Assembly: GCF_009870825.1 (NCBI RefSeq)
Contig: NZ_WTWY01000005.1
Location: 1 to 64,000 of the forward strand
DNA: 64,000 nucleotides
DNA from: Paenibacillus sp. USDA918EY
Lineage (GTDB): Bacteria > Bacillota > Bacilli > Paenibacillales > Paenibacillaceae
Direction of reading: 5' to 3'
The notes beneath the pieces are model-generated. The model did not search any database. It was not told where the DNA came from and saw only the letters and a list, made by a program, of their open reading frames with translations. Of this stretch, positions 8,784 to 18,075 are shown one piece after another. The translations under genes were made by a program, and so were the position numbers. The stretch's first letter is position 1. Each line of letters begins with the position of its first letter.

Positions 8784-10547
8784 ATGGCAACCGCAATGTA
8801 TATCAAAGACTACCCCCGTCCCCAATTTGTGAGAGAGAACTGGACTAATTTAAATGGAGCGTGGAACTTCAGGTTTGATGACGCCGATGTAGGCGAGCAG
8901 GAGAAATGGCAAGAGGGTTTCCAGAGCGATCTGAAGATCAACGTTCCTTTTACGTATGAAACCAAGGCCAGCGGAATTGGAAGAGAGGAGCATCATAGCC
9001 ACGTCTGGTATCACCGTCCGCTTGAGGTTCCCCGGGAATATGCCGGGAAAAGGGTGCTTTTGCACTTTCAGGCCGTAGATTATGTAGCCAAAGTATGGAT
9101 CAACGGGACTTATGTAGGCTGTCATCAAGGCGGATATTCGGCATTCACCTTCGATATCACCCCCTATATCTCGGTGGGCGCGACCAATCAGCTAACTGTC
9201 AAAGTGGAAGACACGATGGACGCCACGCAGCCCCGGGGCAAGCAACGGTGGGTGGAGAACAATTTTGAATGTTTCTACGTGCAGACGACAGGTATATGGC
9301 AAACCGTATGGCTTGAAGTCGTTGAACCCGTTCATCTCGATGCGGTGAAAATCACGCCGGATGTCGACGCGCGCGCTGTACGTTTCGAGTATCAGGTGGA
9401 TGGAAGCTTGGCCGGCAAAGAAATTCGGCTGGAGACGATCATCAGTTTGAAAGGCAAGCAGATGAAAAAAGCAAGCCTTGTCATCGACCGTCCATGGCTT
9501 CAACTGGATGTGGATTTGGTCCATGAAGCCAACGGTCCGTGGAAGCAGTATTTATGGTCTCCGGAACGGCCTAACTTGTACGATGTGGAATTTATCCTTT
9601 ACCAAGGGGAAGAGAAAATCGACCACGTTTATTCGTATTTCGGGATGCGGAAAATATCCATCGAAAAGGACAAAGTACTGCTCAACAATGTACCGATCTA
9701 TCAGCGGCTTGTATTGGACCAGGGGTACTGGCCTGAGAGTCATCTGACCCCGCCGTCGGAAGAAGCGATCCTGGAAGATATCGATAAGATCATGCAGATG
9801 GGGTATAACGGAGTCCGCAAGCATATGAAAGTGGAGGATTCGCGTTTCCTGTACTGGTGCGACGTGAAAGGACTTTTGGTTTGGTCGGAGATGGCCGCTA
9901 CTTTTGAATTCAACGATAACGCGATCCAGAGATTCACTTCCGAATGGATGGAGGTTGTTCGTCAACAATATAATCATCCGAGTATTATTACATGGGTCCC
10001 GTTCAATGAATCCTGGGGAATCATGCAGATTTTCAAAGACAAAAAGCAACAGAAATTCACGGAATCGATCTATCATTTGACGAAATCCTTCGACCCGTAC
10101 AGACCGGTCATTACCAATGACGGCTGGGAGCATACGGTTTCAGATATTTTAACCCTGCATGATTACGTCGAATCCGGGGATGAATTTATGAAACGATATG
10201 CCGCAAAAGACGAAATCGTTCATAACGGCAAGTCCTTTAACCATTGGAAGTATGCGTTCGCGGACGGCTATCATTACAAAGGACAGCCGATTATCATCAG
10301 CGAATTCGGGGGCATCGCCTTCCAATCGGAAGCCGGATGGGGCTACGGCAAGCAAGAGTCCTCGGAAGAGGCTTTCCTTTCACGGTTCCGGTCCATTCAT
10401 CAGGCGATTAAGGAAACGGACTACATTGTCGGGTACTGCTACACGCAAATCACGGATGTTCAACAAGAGATGAACGGCTTGTTGACGGAGGATCGCAAAC
10501 CGAAGGTGCCGCTCGAGGTCATCCGTGAAATCAACATGTCCAAATAG
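8784..10547 (+). CDS. GH2 family glycosidase (beta-galactosidase/glucuronidase type)
   Basis: 587 residues, cytoplasmic (no signal peptide), ATG behind AAAGGAGCAGGAG. Domain order is GH2 sugar-binding jelly roll (RPQFVRENWTNLNGAWNFRF...), immunoglobulin-like domain, then TIM barrel. The acid/base Glu is in VPFNESWG and the nucleophile Glu in IISEFGG. It is much shorter than E. coli LacZ (1024) and lacks C-terminal domains, like compact GH2 enzymes of soil Bacillota. It lies between two GH43 genes, consistent with hydrolysis of imported galactose-, arabinose- or uronate-containing oligosaccharides. Specificity is unassigned. Confidence 0.85.
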   Translation: MATAMYIKDYPRPQFVRENWTNLNGAWNFRFDDADVGEQEKWQEGFQSDLKINVPFTYETKASGIGREEHHSHVWYHRPLEVPREYAGKRVLLHFQAVDYVAKVWINGTYVGCHQGGYSAFTFDITPYISVGATNQLTVKVEDTMDATQPRGKQRWVENNFECFYVQTTGIWQTVWLEVVEPVHLDAVKITPDVDARAVRFEYQVDGSLAGKEIRLETIISLKGKQMKKASLVIDRPWLQLDVDLVHEANGPWKQYLWSPERPNLYDVEFILYQGEEKIDHVYSYFGMRKISIEKDKVLLNNVPIYQRLVLDQGYWPESHLTPPSEEAILEDIDKIMQMGYNGVRKHMKVEDSRFLYWCDVKGLLVWSEMAATFEFNDNAIQRFTSEWMEVVRQQYNHPSIITWVPFNESWGIMQIFKDKKQQKFTESIYHLTKSFDPYRPVITNDGWEHTVSDILTLHDYVESGDEFMKRYAAKDEIVHNGKSFNHWKYAFADGYHYKGQPIIISEFGGIAFQSEAGWGYGKQESSEEAFLSRFRSIHQAIKETDYIVGYCYTQITDVQQEMNGLLTEDRKPKVPLEVIREINMSK

Positions 10548-10557
10548 GGGGAGTAAC

Positions 10558-11526
10558 ATGTCACGGCAAACTTTCCAAAACCCGATGCTTGCCAGCGGGG
10601 CCGATCCCTGGGTGATTAAGCATACGGATGGGTTTTATTATATGAGCGTTACCTTGCGTGACCGCATTGACCTTTGGCGGAGCCGGACTTTGACGGGGTT
10701 GGCTGATGCAGAGCCGACAACCATATGGACTCCTGAGCTGAACGGCCCGTATTCGCATCGTTTGTGGGCGCCGGAGCTGCATTTTATCGACGGATGCTGG
10801 TACATCTATTATACAGCCGACGACGGCGCCGGCGATGATACACGAAGAGTATGCGTTCTTCAACTATCGGGAGATGACCCGATGAAGGATCCGTGGATTT
10901 TTAAGGGGGCCGTCAATACGGAATTTCAAGGCCTCGACGGAACGGTGCTGCAACATCATGGTCAATGGTATTTCTTCTATGCCGGATATGGACATTTCCC
11001 GGATTATGGGTCAGCGATATATGCCGCGCGCATGATCAATCCGTGGACCTTGACCGGGCCGAATGTCTTAATTACGGCACCCACGGCACCTTGGGAGAAG
11101 CAGGGCGGAATGGCGATTAACGAGGGTCCCGTATTTTTGCGGCGTAATGGGCGGATTTTTCTTATATTTTCCGCCAGCGCCACTTGGTCCGATGACTACT
11201 GCCTGGGGATGGCCACGATTCAGGATTCCGCTGATCTGCTGGATGCCTCGGCATGGACGAAGCATGAAGGTCCCGTGTTTGCCAAAAATCCCGGACAGGG
11301 GGTATACGCCCCGGGACATAATAGCTTTACCGTTTCGCCGGACGGCTCGGAAGATTGGATAGCTTATCACGCCTACTCCTACTCCGAGTCCGAACAGGAC
11401 CGTTCATCCGGGACGCCGCGAAGCATGCGGATCCAGCGGTTTGGCTGGAAGGAAGACGGAACTCCGGATTTCGGAGTTCCCCTATCTACAGAGGTTCGTA
11501 TTCCTTTGCCTGCGGGAGAGGAATAA
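10558..11526 (+). CDS. GH43 glycosidase, single-domain, cytoplasmic
   Basis: 322 residues from the ATG at 10558, which follows AGGGGGAGTAAC; a start at 10525 would lie inside the GH2 gene with no binding site. It is a single GH43 propeller with Asp in SGADPWV (base), Asp in GLDGTVL and Glu in INEGPVF (acid). No signal peptide, so it probably acts on imported oligosaccharides, for example as an arabinofuranosidase. It lies 10 bases after the GH2 stop and ends the operon at a strong terminator. Confidence 0.85.
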   Translation: MSRQTFQNPMLASGADPWVIKHTDGFYYMSVTLRDRIDLWRSRTLTGLADAEPTTIWTPELNGPYSHRLWAPELHFIDGCWYIYYTADDGAGDDTRRVCVLQLSGDDPMKDPWIFKGAVNTEFQGLDGTVLQHHGQWYFFYAGYGHFPDYGSAIYAARMINPWTLTGPNVLITAPTAPWEKQGGMAINEGPVFLRRNGRIFLIFSASATWSDDYCLGMATIQDSADLLDASAWTKHEGPVFAKNPGQGVYAPGHNSFTVSPDGSEDWIAYHAYSYSESEQDRSSGTPRSMRIQRFGWKEDGTPDFGVPLSTEVRIPLPAGEE

Positions 11527-11533
11527 CTCGGAA

Positions 11534-11578
11534 GAATACCCGAGTAAGCCAGCGGCTTGCCCGGGTATTCTTTTGTTT
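11534..11578 (+). terminator. Terminator of the sugar-utilisation operon
   Basis: GAATACCCG (11534-11542) pairs with CGGGTATTC (11562-11570), with an inner AAGCC/GGCTT stem, followed by TTTTGTTT. Confidence 0.85.
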
Positions 11579-11597
11579 AAGGGTGCGATGCTATTAA

Positions 11598-11747
11598 CAC
11601 CTACAAATTTATGAAGCAATAATTAGTCGCATAACAATCAATATCATTATCGGTCGTTATGCAACCGCATTTGCTTCACAAATTGAGAGTGCGGCTACAA
11701 AAGATTGGGGAAATAAACGGGAGCAGCAGCAAGAATTGGTTGATTAA
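11598..11747 (+). pseudogene. Possible 3' fragment of an unrecognised gene
   Basis: An open frame without a start codon runs about 49 codons to a TAA at 11745 and reads like protein (IISRITINIIIGRYATAF, then a Gln/Glu-rich tail). It may be the C-terminal remnant of a lost gene. It has no visible start or ribosome site and slightly overlaps the end of the convergent SDR gene. The family is not recognised, and it could be chance. Confidence 0.25.
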
Positions 11748-12538
11748 AACACGCTTCGTACTAATCCCCCGTCTATTCTTAACGCGGAACCATTTATGGC
11801 AGAAGAGAGAGGGCTGCTTAAAAAAGTAACGAGGTGTGCAATTTCTTCCGGTCGAATAAGCCTTTGAATAATGGAGGTCGGCCGATTTTCTTTCATAAAT
11901 CGCTTTTCGGCTTCTTCCATGGTCAATTTCTCATTAGGATACAGGCTATTTAACATCGTTTCCACGCCTTCTGTTAAAGTAGAGCCGGGCATAACCGTAT
12001 TTACGGTCACATTTGTTCCTTTCGTCAACTCGGCCAAACTGCGGGAGAGCGAGAGCTGCATCGTTTTGGTCGCGCTATAATGAGCCATTTCCAGAGACGG
12101 CATCATCGCTGCCTCGCTGGCGATAAAGATGACTCTGCCTTCTTTTTTCTGAATCATTTGTTTTAGGTACCGGCGAGTGAGCCTGACGCCGCTCATGATA
12201 TTGACTTCAAACATCTTGAACCAATCTTCATCCGGAATATCGAAATATTCTTTCGGCTCGAAAATTCCCAGGTTGTTAATCAGAATATCTAGGTCAGCGT
12301 ACTTCTCAATAACCTCTTGGCATCCTTGCTCCGTTCCCAGGTCGGCGACAACGGGCTGAAGGACGGCGTCAGGGTATTGTGCTTGAATTTCTTGTATAGT
12401 CTGATTCACTTTTTCTTCGCGGCGTCCATTAATAAGTACAGCGGCGCCTTCAGCCACTAAGGACATGGCGATTGCTTTTCCGATTCCTGCTGTAGAACCC
12501 GTAACCAGTGCCGTTTTTCCTTTTAAATGCAAATCCAT
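11744..12538 (-). CDS. Short-chain dehydrogenase/reductase (SDR)
   Basis: 264 residues, starting at the ATG at 12538 behind GGGAGGGATATTC; the longer open frame upstream lacks a ribosome site and family similarity. Classical SDR features: TGSTAGIG cofactor glycine motif at residues 12-19, NNLG where NNAG is usual, catalytic Ser in FIASEAAM, and YSATK (YxxxK). An NAD(P)-dependent oxidoreductase of unknown substrate. It stands alone on the minus strand. Confidence 0.85.
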   Translation of the reverse strand: MDLHLKGKTALVTGSTAGIGKAIAMSLVAEGAAVLINGRREEKVNQTIQEIQAQYPDAVLQPVVADLGTEQGCQEVIEKYADLDILINNLGIFEPKEYFDIPDEDWFKMFEVNIMSGVRLTRRYLKQMIQKKEGRVIFIASEAAMMPSLEMAHYSATKTMQLSLSRSLAELTKGTNVTVNTVMPGSTLTEGVETMLNSLYPNEKLTMEEAEKRFMKENRPTSIIQRLIRPEEIAHLVTFLSSPLSSAINGSALRIDGGLVRSVF

Positions 12539-12749
12539 GAATATCCCTCCCAAATTTATGTTTCTAAGAGTCAAAATCGTGTCCGGATCCGGACCGGCCC
12601 CAATGTAAAATGACTTGCGCAGAAGATGGAGTCCTGAGAACATAATGAAAATTACACCTGATCTGCGATCTTCCGGTAGTAAATTTACGCTGACAGTAGC
12701 ATTACCAACAATAAAATGAATCATACCCCATAGCAATTTGCTTGGCACA

Positions 12750-12949
12750 CTATATAAGTTGAACTAAAGAAACGTGACAAGGAATAGGCAAGAGGGAGAA
12801 ATGATTCTGAAGAAGCGAAGTGTTCGCCTTTGTGAGCGGATTTCGACCATGAATGAGTTAAATCAAAGAAATCTGGGAGCAACAGCGATCGAAAGAACAT
12901 TTCACCCGGCTGCCTTTATCCGCACAAAATATTGGTTCAACTTATATAG
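12750..12949. repeat. MITE-like element with 15-bp terminal inverted repeats
   Basis: CTATATAAGTTGAAC (12750-12764) and its exact reverse complement GTTCAACTTATATAG (12935-12949) bound a 200-base segment with no convincing gene; an internal 64-codon frame spanning it is probably meaningless. Perfect terminal repeats and short length fit a miniature inverted-repeat element. No clear target duplication was seen. The interior resembles intergenic repeats I recall from Paenibacillus genomes, which is recollection rather than a search. Confidence 0.5.
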
Positions 12950-13283
12950 ATATCACCGAGTGACATAAATAAAAAGAGAAGGGTCAAAGTCAGCCGGTAA
13001 ATATGATTATGAGAGATATAAGCATGTTAGAAAAGTACGCACTTTGAAGTGCTTTAGATACTTAACAGCTCCATAGGCACTTTTTGGTTTCTATATCAGG
13101 ATTTTTGCAAAATTCGATTCCTGCCGCTCCAGGGTACAATATACATACGAATTAAACCGTTTCGCTCTATAAATTGCTGATTGGAAGTCGCTTTTTGGAT
13201 TTTTGCAAAATCAGCAACTTTTTTAAGATACAGACGTTACTAATATAGTAATAAAAATATGCAATTAGTGGGTGAGAGTTACT
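12950..13283. other. Intergenic region with a repeated 15-base motif
   Basis: No gene is visible. It holds AAAAGTACGCACTTT (13031-13045), found once more in inverted orientation at 16021-16035, and two copies of GGATTTTTGCAAAAT (13099-13113 and 13197-13211). The next gene's GTG start lies at the end of this stretch. Confidence 0.4.
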
Positions 13284-14138
13284 GTGAAAACAAAGCGTTG
13301 GAAATATGCCGTCGCCATTATATTTATGATGTCAGTGCTTTTTCCGTTTGGAGCTCCGAAATCTGACGCGGCTTCCAAGTACGTCGAGCTGGAATTGCAA
13401 TGGAAAGACGGCCGGATCAATCATATTCAGACGCTGCTTAAGGACGGAGTGACTTACGGAAGCTTTTTTTCGCTGGGCAGCGGAGCCGGTCTGAATTGGA
13501 AAATGGAAGGTGAAAATACGGCTGTTCTGAGCGGCTATAACAAGCGTGTTGTTGTACGCATGGGAAGCAAAATTGCCGAAGTAAATGGTCGAAAAGTGGA
13601 CATGGGCAGAGAACCTGTATGGTATATTAGTCACCTGTATGTGCCGATCAAATTCCTTGCATCTGCTTTAGACGGAGAATTGGCCAATCAGGACTTGAAA
13701 ACGGGGAAAGTAACCGTGACGGGACTCAGCAACTATAAGGATACCTTTTATGGAAGCGTGATGGGATACAACTATACAATACGCGCAGCAACTGGGGATA
13801 TTGAAATTACGAATGTCTATACGGGTCAAAAGAATTCGATTCCGTTAGGCATCAAGGACATTGATGTGAATACGCATGATCTCACTATCGACTTCAAGTT
13901 GACTCCCAAAAATCTGCTTGTTGTAACCGTTGAATATACTAATCGAAAGACGAAAGACTATGATCTGTATACGTTGATATTCAAGAATCAAGGGCTGATT
14001 CGCAAATCCGCGGCTCACGGGTTAATGGAGAAGTTTGAAATCCTGAAGCCGGACGGTACGATTCAACTCATGGACGACCAGAATCTACGTGTTATTGATG
14101 ACGGAAGCGGCAGCGTACTTGAGGTAACCGCTCGGTAA
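13284..14138 (+). CDS. Secreted protein with copper-amine-oxidase N-terminal-like domain
   Basis: 284 residues from the GTG at 13284, preferred over GTG 13272 because GGTGAGAG lies just ahead of it and the protein then opens with a clean signal peptide (MKTKRWKYAVAIIFMMSV..., cleavage near KSDAAS). The segment LLKDGVTYGSFFSLG...VNGRKVDMGREPVWYISHLYVPIKFLASALDGEL has the pattern of the copper-amine-oxidase N-terminal-like 'stalk' domain of Paenibacillus cell-surface proteins; it is not itself an oxidase. The C-terminal half is not recognised. Monocistronic. Confidence 0.7.
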   Translation: MKTKRWKYAVAIIFMMSVLFPFGAPKSDAASKYVELELQWKDGRINHIQTLLKDGVTYGSFFSLGSGAGLNWKMEGENTAVLSGYNKRVVVRMGSKIAEVNGRKVDMGREPVWYISHLYVPIKFLASALDGELANQDLKTGKVTVTGLSNYKDTFYGSVMGYNYTIRAATGDIEITNVYTGQKNSIPLGIKDIDVNTHDLTIDFKLTPKNLLVVTVEYTNRKTKDYDLYTLIFKNQGLIRKSAAHGLMEKFEILKPDGTIQLMDDQNLRVIDDGSGSVLEVTAR

Positions 14139-14240
14139 CGCGGCAATGATTCTTTACCCGAACGGACAATATAAGTTGTCGTCACGACCGGAGAACAAGA
14201 TATTATATAGTTAACCGGATGAATAACATATCAATTCCAC

Positions 14241-14277
14241 AAGGGTTAAGCTCCGTAGGTTTCGCGGCTTAACCCTT
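14241..14277. terminator. Bidirectional terminator between convergent genes
   Basis: AAGGGTTAAGC (14241-14251) pairs perfectly with GCTTAACCCTT (14267-14277). The right arm overlaps the last codons and stop of the minus-strand phosphodiesterase gene. Confidence 0.75.
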
Positions 14278-15840
14278 TAAATGTTGAAGAAAAAACGATT
14301 TTAAATCGACGACCCGCAGCGACTCCGGTTTATGGTCCGTTCCGGCAATAATCAGAGGGACGAGCGATTCCATCTGACTTATACCACCATGTCCAGCGCC
14401 TCCTTTATGGGTGGGCGAACTGCCATACTTCAATTCATATCCCGGTTTTGCGGTGATTACCATGTATTCGCCGTCATGCGAATGTAAGGCTGCGTACAAT
14501 CGCCGTAAAACATCGGGATATTGTCCATAATCCACTGCGTGCTCCTGGGTATTGATTTGTAAGTCCAGCACTTCCGGGTCTTTATCCAATGTCCATGATT
14601 GTTTATAACGATCGACCATATCTCCATGGGGGCGATAGGCGAATTCTTTGGAAGATCCCGATCGAACAACGCGAATCCATCCATTTTCTTTCCACGCCAA
14701 AAGATCGATTCTCCGGTCCGTTTTCAGAGCGTCCGATAGTTGTTCAAAAGAATATTGATGGGTTAGCTTATATAGATAGGCCATTCTGTCATTTACGGCA
14801 AGAATGATCTCGGTTTGGTCCGTTACGGCGCCACCTTGCTTTAATACGCGATATCCCTCCAAGGATTGGCCTAAATCAATCACCGGTTGTTCATTTTTCG
14901 GGAGGACATGCGTCATACCGTTATCTCCCATAATGATGATCACGGCTTTTTTCAAAGCCTGTTCCCGTGAACCGAATGCTTGCAACAAAGTCTGCAATTG
15001 GTTATCCGTGCGGATCACGCCGTTCAAATCGGAAGGACCCTTTTTATGTATCTTGGTGTCGAGATCGGGAAAATAGACGTAAAGAAAATCAGGCAATTGC
15101 TCGTTCCGAATGAGATGGGTCACCATTTCAAGGGAGTATCCATTGTTAAAGCCGAATCGGCCGATTGGCCCAACCGGCAAATTTTTCACGCTTTTCAGTG
15201 GATTTGAGAAAGCGCCATAGGCCAACAAATCCGGACCTTTTACCTTGTGGTTCTTGGGTAGTACGGTAGGTTTATGAATCCAAAAAGGAAAATTCAGCTG
15301 GTGATCGCAGCTTCCCCGGTAAATCAATCCGTTAACGGACCCTGATTTTAATCCCATACGGGCCAATTCTTCAAAAATGGTCGGAACTTGCGGATTCAAG
15401 TGGGTTCCGTTCATACGGATCAATGCATCCTTTAGATATTGATTGATTCCGTTCCGGTATATTTCCCAAAATCCGCTGCCATAGTTAATGAGTTTCTTGT
15501 CTTGCTCAGAATACCAGACTAGTCCCGGTACGCGATGTTCATCCGGATACGTTCCCGTAAGCAGGGTGCTGTCGATCGATACGGACATCGTCGGAAACGA
15601 GGTAACAACATCCTTGTAATATTGACCGTGTTCAATCAAGAACTGAAAGGTTGGCAGTTTATTTTGTTCGATTCCCTTATCAATCGACTGACTCATTAAT
15701 GTATCGACAACAATGAGGATCATTTTGGGCGAAACCGGAATGGTTCCGGATTTAGCCTGAGCTCCGCTTAACATGAAATCGCTTTGTTGCTGCAACCTTT
15801 TCACCTGCCAATCTTTTGTCAGCATTCTCTTCAGCCACAT
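14269..15840 (-). CDS. Alkaline-phosphatase-superfamily phosphodiesterase
   Basis: 523 residues with the nucleotide pyrophosphatase/phosphodiesterase pattern: metal-binding Asp in ILIVVDTLM, a nucleophile Thr region VTSFPTMSVSIDSTLLTG, GTYPDEH, FPDLD, IIMGDNGMTHV and a C-terminal GAGHGG segment. Such enzymes cleave phosphodiester or phosphomonoester bonds with two metal ions; the substrate is unknown. There is no signal peptide. The start is uncertain: ATG 15840 has no clear ribosome site, and ATG 15825 five codons in has only a weak GAAGAGA. Confidence 0.75.
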   Translation of the reverse strand: MWLKRMLTKDWQVKRLQQQSDFMLSGAQAKSGTIPVSPKMILIVVDTLMSQSIDKGIEQNKLPTFQFLIEHGQYYKDVVTSFPTMSVSIDSTLLTGTYPDEHRVPGLVWYSEQDKKLINYGSGFWEIYRNGINQYLKDALIRMNGTHLNPQVPTIFEELARMGLKSGSVNGLIYRGSCDHQLNFPFWIHKPTVLPKNHKVKGPDLLAYGAFSNPLKSVKNLPVGPIGRFGFNNGYSLEMVTHLIRNEQLPDFLYVYFPDLDTKIHKKGPSDLNGVIRTDNQLQTLLQAFGSREQALKKAVIIIMGDNGMTHVLPKNEQPVIDLGQSLEGYRVLKQGGAVTDQTEIILAVNDRMAYLYKLTHQYSFEQLSDALKTDRRIDLLAWKENGWIRVVRSGSSKEFAYRPHGDMVDRYKQSWTLDKDPEVLDLQINTQEHAVDYGQYPDVLRRLYAALHSHDGEYMVITAKPGYELKYGSSPTHKGGAGHGGISQMESLVPLIIAGTDHKPESLRVVDLKSFFLQHLKG

Positions 15841-16020
15841 TATTTGCTTTCAGCATTCAAAATATTCGGCATCTGAACCCACAGTGAGCGTCACTGCAGG
15901 TTTTATTTATGTTCAATAACCACCGCAACAAAGAATATGCCCCCTCTGATCGAAGAAATGAACACCTGCTGCCTCTGGTATCATTCTTTAGCAGGTACTT
16001 TTTAGTTCCCATGTTACTCG

Positions 16021-16095
16021 AAAGTGCGTACTTTTTTTTCGGTTGAGATGCTTCATAATTAATTTCTGTCACACGATGTAATCAACATTGTTGAT
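16021..16095. promoter_or_regulatory. Candidate operators upstream of the aldo/keto reductase gene
   Basis: AAAGTGCGTACTTTT (16021-16035) is the exact reverse complement of the motif at 13031-13045. Further on, ATCAACA-T-TGTTGAT (16081-16095) is a perfect 7+7 inverted repeat about 70 bases before the start codon. Both look like repressor sites; GTAC-centred sites of this kind are often associated with HxlR/MarR-type regulators, but no such regulator is encoded nearby. The rest of 15841-16164 shows no gene. Confidence 0.4.
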
Positions 16096-16164
16096 CTGGC
16101 CAGTCATTGATTCCCATATCAATGAACTGAAAATATATATATAAATTTTAGGAGGGCATCTTAG

Positions 16165-16926
16165 ATGAGAAATATGCTGCAAGGAAAACTTGGTTTTGGT
16201 ACGGCGCCGCTAGGCAATATGTACCGTGATATCCCGGAGGAAGAAGCGATTGCAACGGTAGACGCGGCTTGGGAGAGCGGCATCCGTTATTTTGACACAG
16301 CACCGCTTTATGGATCCGGCTTGGCGGAGATGCGTCTTGGTGAAGCGCTGTCGAAAAGAAATCGGGACGAGTACGTTTTGAGTACAAAAGTGGGCCGAAT
16401 CATTTCGGATGAATTGGAAGATCCATCCAAACGCGATCTTGGTGAAAAAGGCGGTCTTTTCGAATTCGGCCGTAAGAATAAAATCATCAACGACTATAGC
16501 GCGGATGCAACCCTTCGCTCGATCGAGGATAGTTTGAAACGTTTAAAAACAGATCGTATCGATTTTGTATATATTCATGATGTAGCGCAAGACTTTTATG
16601 GCGATGAGTGGATTTCGCAATTTGAAATTGCCCGAACAGGGGCATTCCGTGCGCTCACACGTTTACGTGAAGAAGGAGTCATTAAGGGTTGGGGACTCGG
16701 AGTTAACCGGGTAGAATCGATTGAACTCATGCTCGATTTGGAAGAAGCCAAGCCAGACGTATCCTTGCTGGCTGGTCGTTACACATTGTTGGACCATGAG
16801 CGTGCGCTGCAACGGCTAATGCCAGCGGCTGTAAAACATAATATGGACATTGTCGTTGGGGGTCCGTATAGCTCAGGTGTTCTTGCTGGAGGTACTCACT
16901 TCGAATATCAAAAATTTATGAAGTAA
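16165..16926 (+). pseudogene. Aldo/keto reductase, C-terminally truncated
   Basis: The open frame of 253 residues matches the N-terminal three-quarters of a D-threo-aldose-1-dehydrogenase-type aldo/keto reductase. The catalytic tetrad is present: Asp and Tyr in YFDTAPLYG, Lys in STKVG, His in YIHD. ATG lies behind AGGAGGGC. The family normally has about 310-330 residues. This frame stops right after HFEYQK, losing the last barrel strands and the NADP-binding C-terminus, and runs straight into a long hairpin that may be an insertion-element relic. Probably inactive; I found no continuation downstream in another frame. Confidence 0.7.
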
Positions 16927-16976
16927 AAAAGGGGTGTCTCAAAGTTGAAATAGGAACTTTGGGACACTCCTTTTTC
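16926..16976 (+). terminator. Long hairpin directly after the truncated reductase
   Basis: AAAAAGGGGTGTCTCAAAGTT (16926-16946) pairs over 21 positions, two of them G-U, with 16955-16975, which ends in a T run. It works on paper as a terminator. The GGTGTCTCAAA sequence also resembles ends of transposable elements, so it may be what broke the gene. Confidence 0.6.
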
Positions 16977-17388
16977 ACTTGTCGTTCAAGTCCTTACGCC
17001 GATGCAGCGAATGCGCTGCGTATCCGTAGTTTGTAAGTAAGCTACAGCAATATGAAGAAAGTTATAAGTATGCTACGTTCGTGGGCCAAAACGAATCATT
17101 TAGGAGTTGGGTCAGAAAATCATATAAGACTTTGAATTGAATAAATCTAACTTGTTCTAAGGGACTTATGTACAGGTTAAAGCCGAGGAGGTGTTTGTTC
17201 TATAACGAAGAATAACATATCGAATGCATTCTGTTCCACAAATATAGATGGAGGAGGGATCGGGTAAACAGGTTGGTCGAATACAACTTATAAGAGCCTC
17301 GAAGTTGGGGCTTTTTTTAACGATATGAAGTTGTTCGTATTATTTTTTTCCTAATAAAAACTATCCGTAAAGAGGGGCGTGAACAAAT
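16977..17388. other. Intergenic region, no gene; one terminator-like hairpin
   Basis: No coding frame is supported. A small hairpin AGCCTC/GGGGCT followed by seven T (17295-17318) could terminate a short transcript. GAGGAGGTG near 17187 looks like a stray ribosome site with no frame behind it. Confidence 0.4.
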
Positions 17389-17892
17389 TTGGATACTGCT
17401 ACCGTAGTGATTGATTTTCTGATGAGGAAATACAAAGCCGATCAGAAGTGGACTCGTATTGTCATTGAGCAATTATCCGAAGAAGATATTTTATGGTCAC
17501 CTACGCCAGAAAGCAATAGTATCGCTAATTTGGTCGCACACATTTCAGGGGCGGTATATGAATGGTTTGAAACCGTATATTTTGGTGCTCCAAATAACCT
17601 GGATCGGAGTAAAGAATTTGATCGCGGTCTGCAAATGTCGAAAGAACAAGCATTAGAACTTTCAGAGAAATCATACGATTGCATCATTAAGGTTCTTGAA
17701 ATCATGAAAGCAAATCCTGAAAAATTGCTGGAGCAGCCATACATAAATTACTCAACGCTTAATGGCGCCTTAGATAATCAAGCCACCGCTCTCGAAATGC
17801 TTTTACATCAATTTAGACACTTGCCTAGTCATACGGGACAAATCATTTACATTGCAAAAATGCGGAAGGGGCATCTGGATTGGGAGATGTAA
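17389..17892 (+). CDS. DinB/DUF1572-type four-helix protein
   Basis: 167 residues starting at TTG 17389, about 10 bases after AGAGGGGCG. The pattern is of the DinB superfamily (DUF1572 branch): an N-terminal helix, then WTRIVIEQLSEEDILWSP..., SNSIANLVAHISGAVYEW with a metal-ligand-like His, and a second His pair near the C-terminus in LLHQFRHLPSHTGQIIYIAK. Members are putative metal-dependent thiol transferases; the role here is unknown. Single gene. Confidence 0.75.
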   Translation: MDTATVVIDFLMRKYKADQKWTRIVIEQLSEEDILWSPTPESNSIANLVAHISGAVYEWFETVYFGAPNNLDRSKEFDRGLQMSKEQALELSEKSYDCIIKVLEIMKANPEKLLEQPYINYSTLNGALDNQATALEMLLHQFRHLPSHTGQIIYIAKMRKGHLDWEM

Positions 17893-18075
17893 AAGTATAC
17901 ATACTTAACTCTTCCTGCAAGCAATGATTTCAGCAGGTGCTAAAATGGCTTGCGTAACATGTTCCCGGACTTGATAACGAAAGTGACATAATCGATACCT
18001 CCATCGATTGTTTAAACCAGCGTGGAGCTGGGGCGAAAAAATGAGTTTGAATAGCTTCGGCATGCTGACTTTTTC

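Noticed and set aside
12774..12968. 64-codon frame inside the MITE-like element
   Set aside because: It runs through the right terminal repeat, lacks domains and has mediocre start signals; more likely a by-product of the repeat.
13099..13211. Two direct copies of GGATTTTTGCAAAAT
   Set aside because: Short AT-rich repeat without regular spacing; not enough for a CRISPR, operator array or mobile element.
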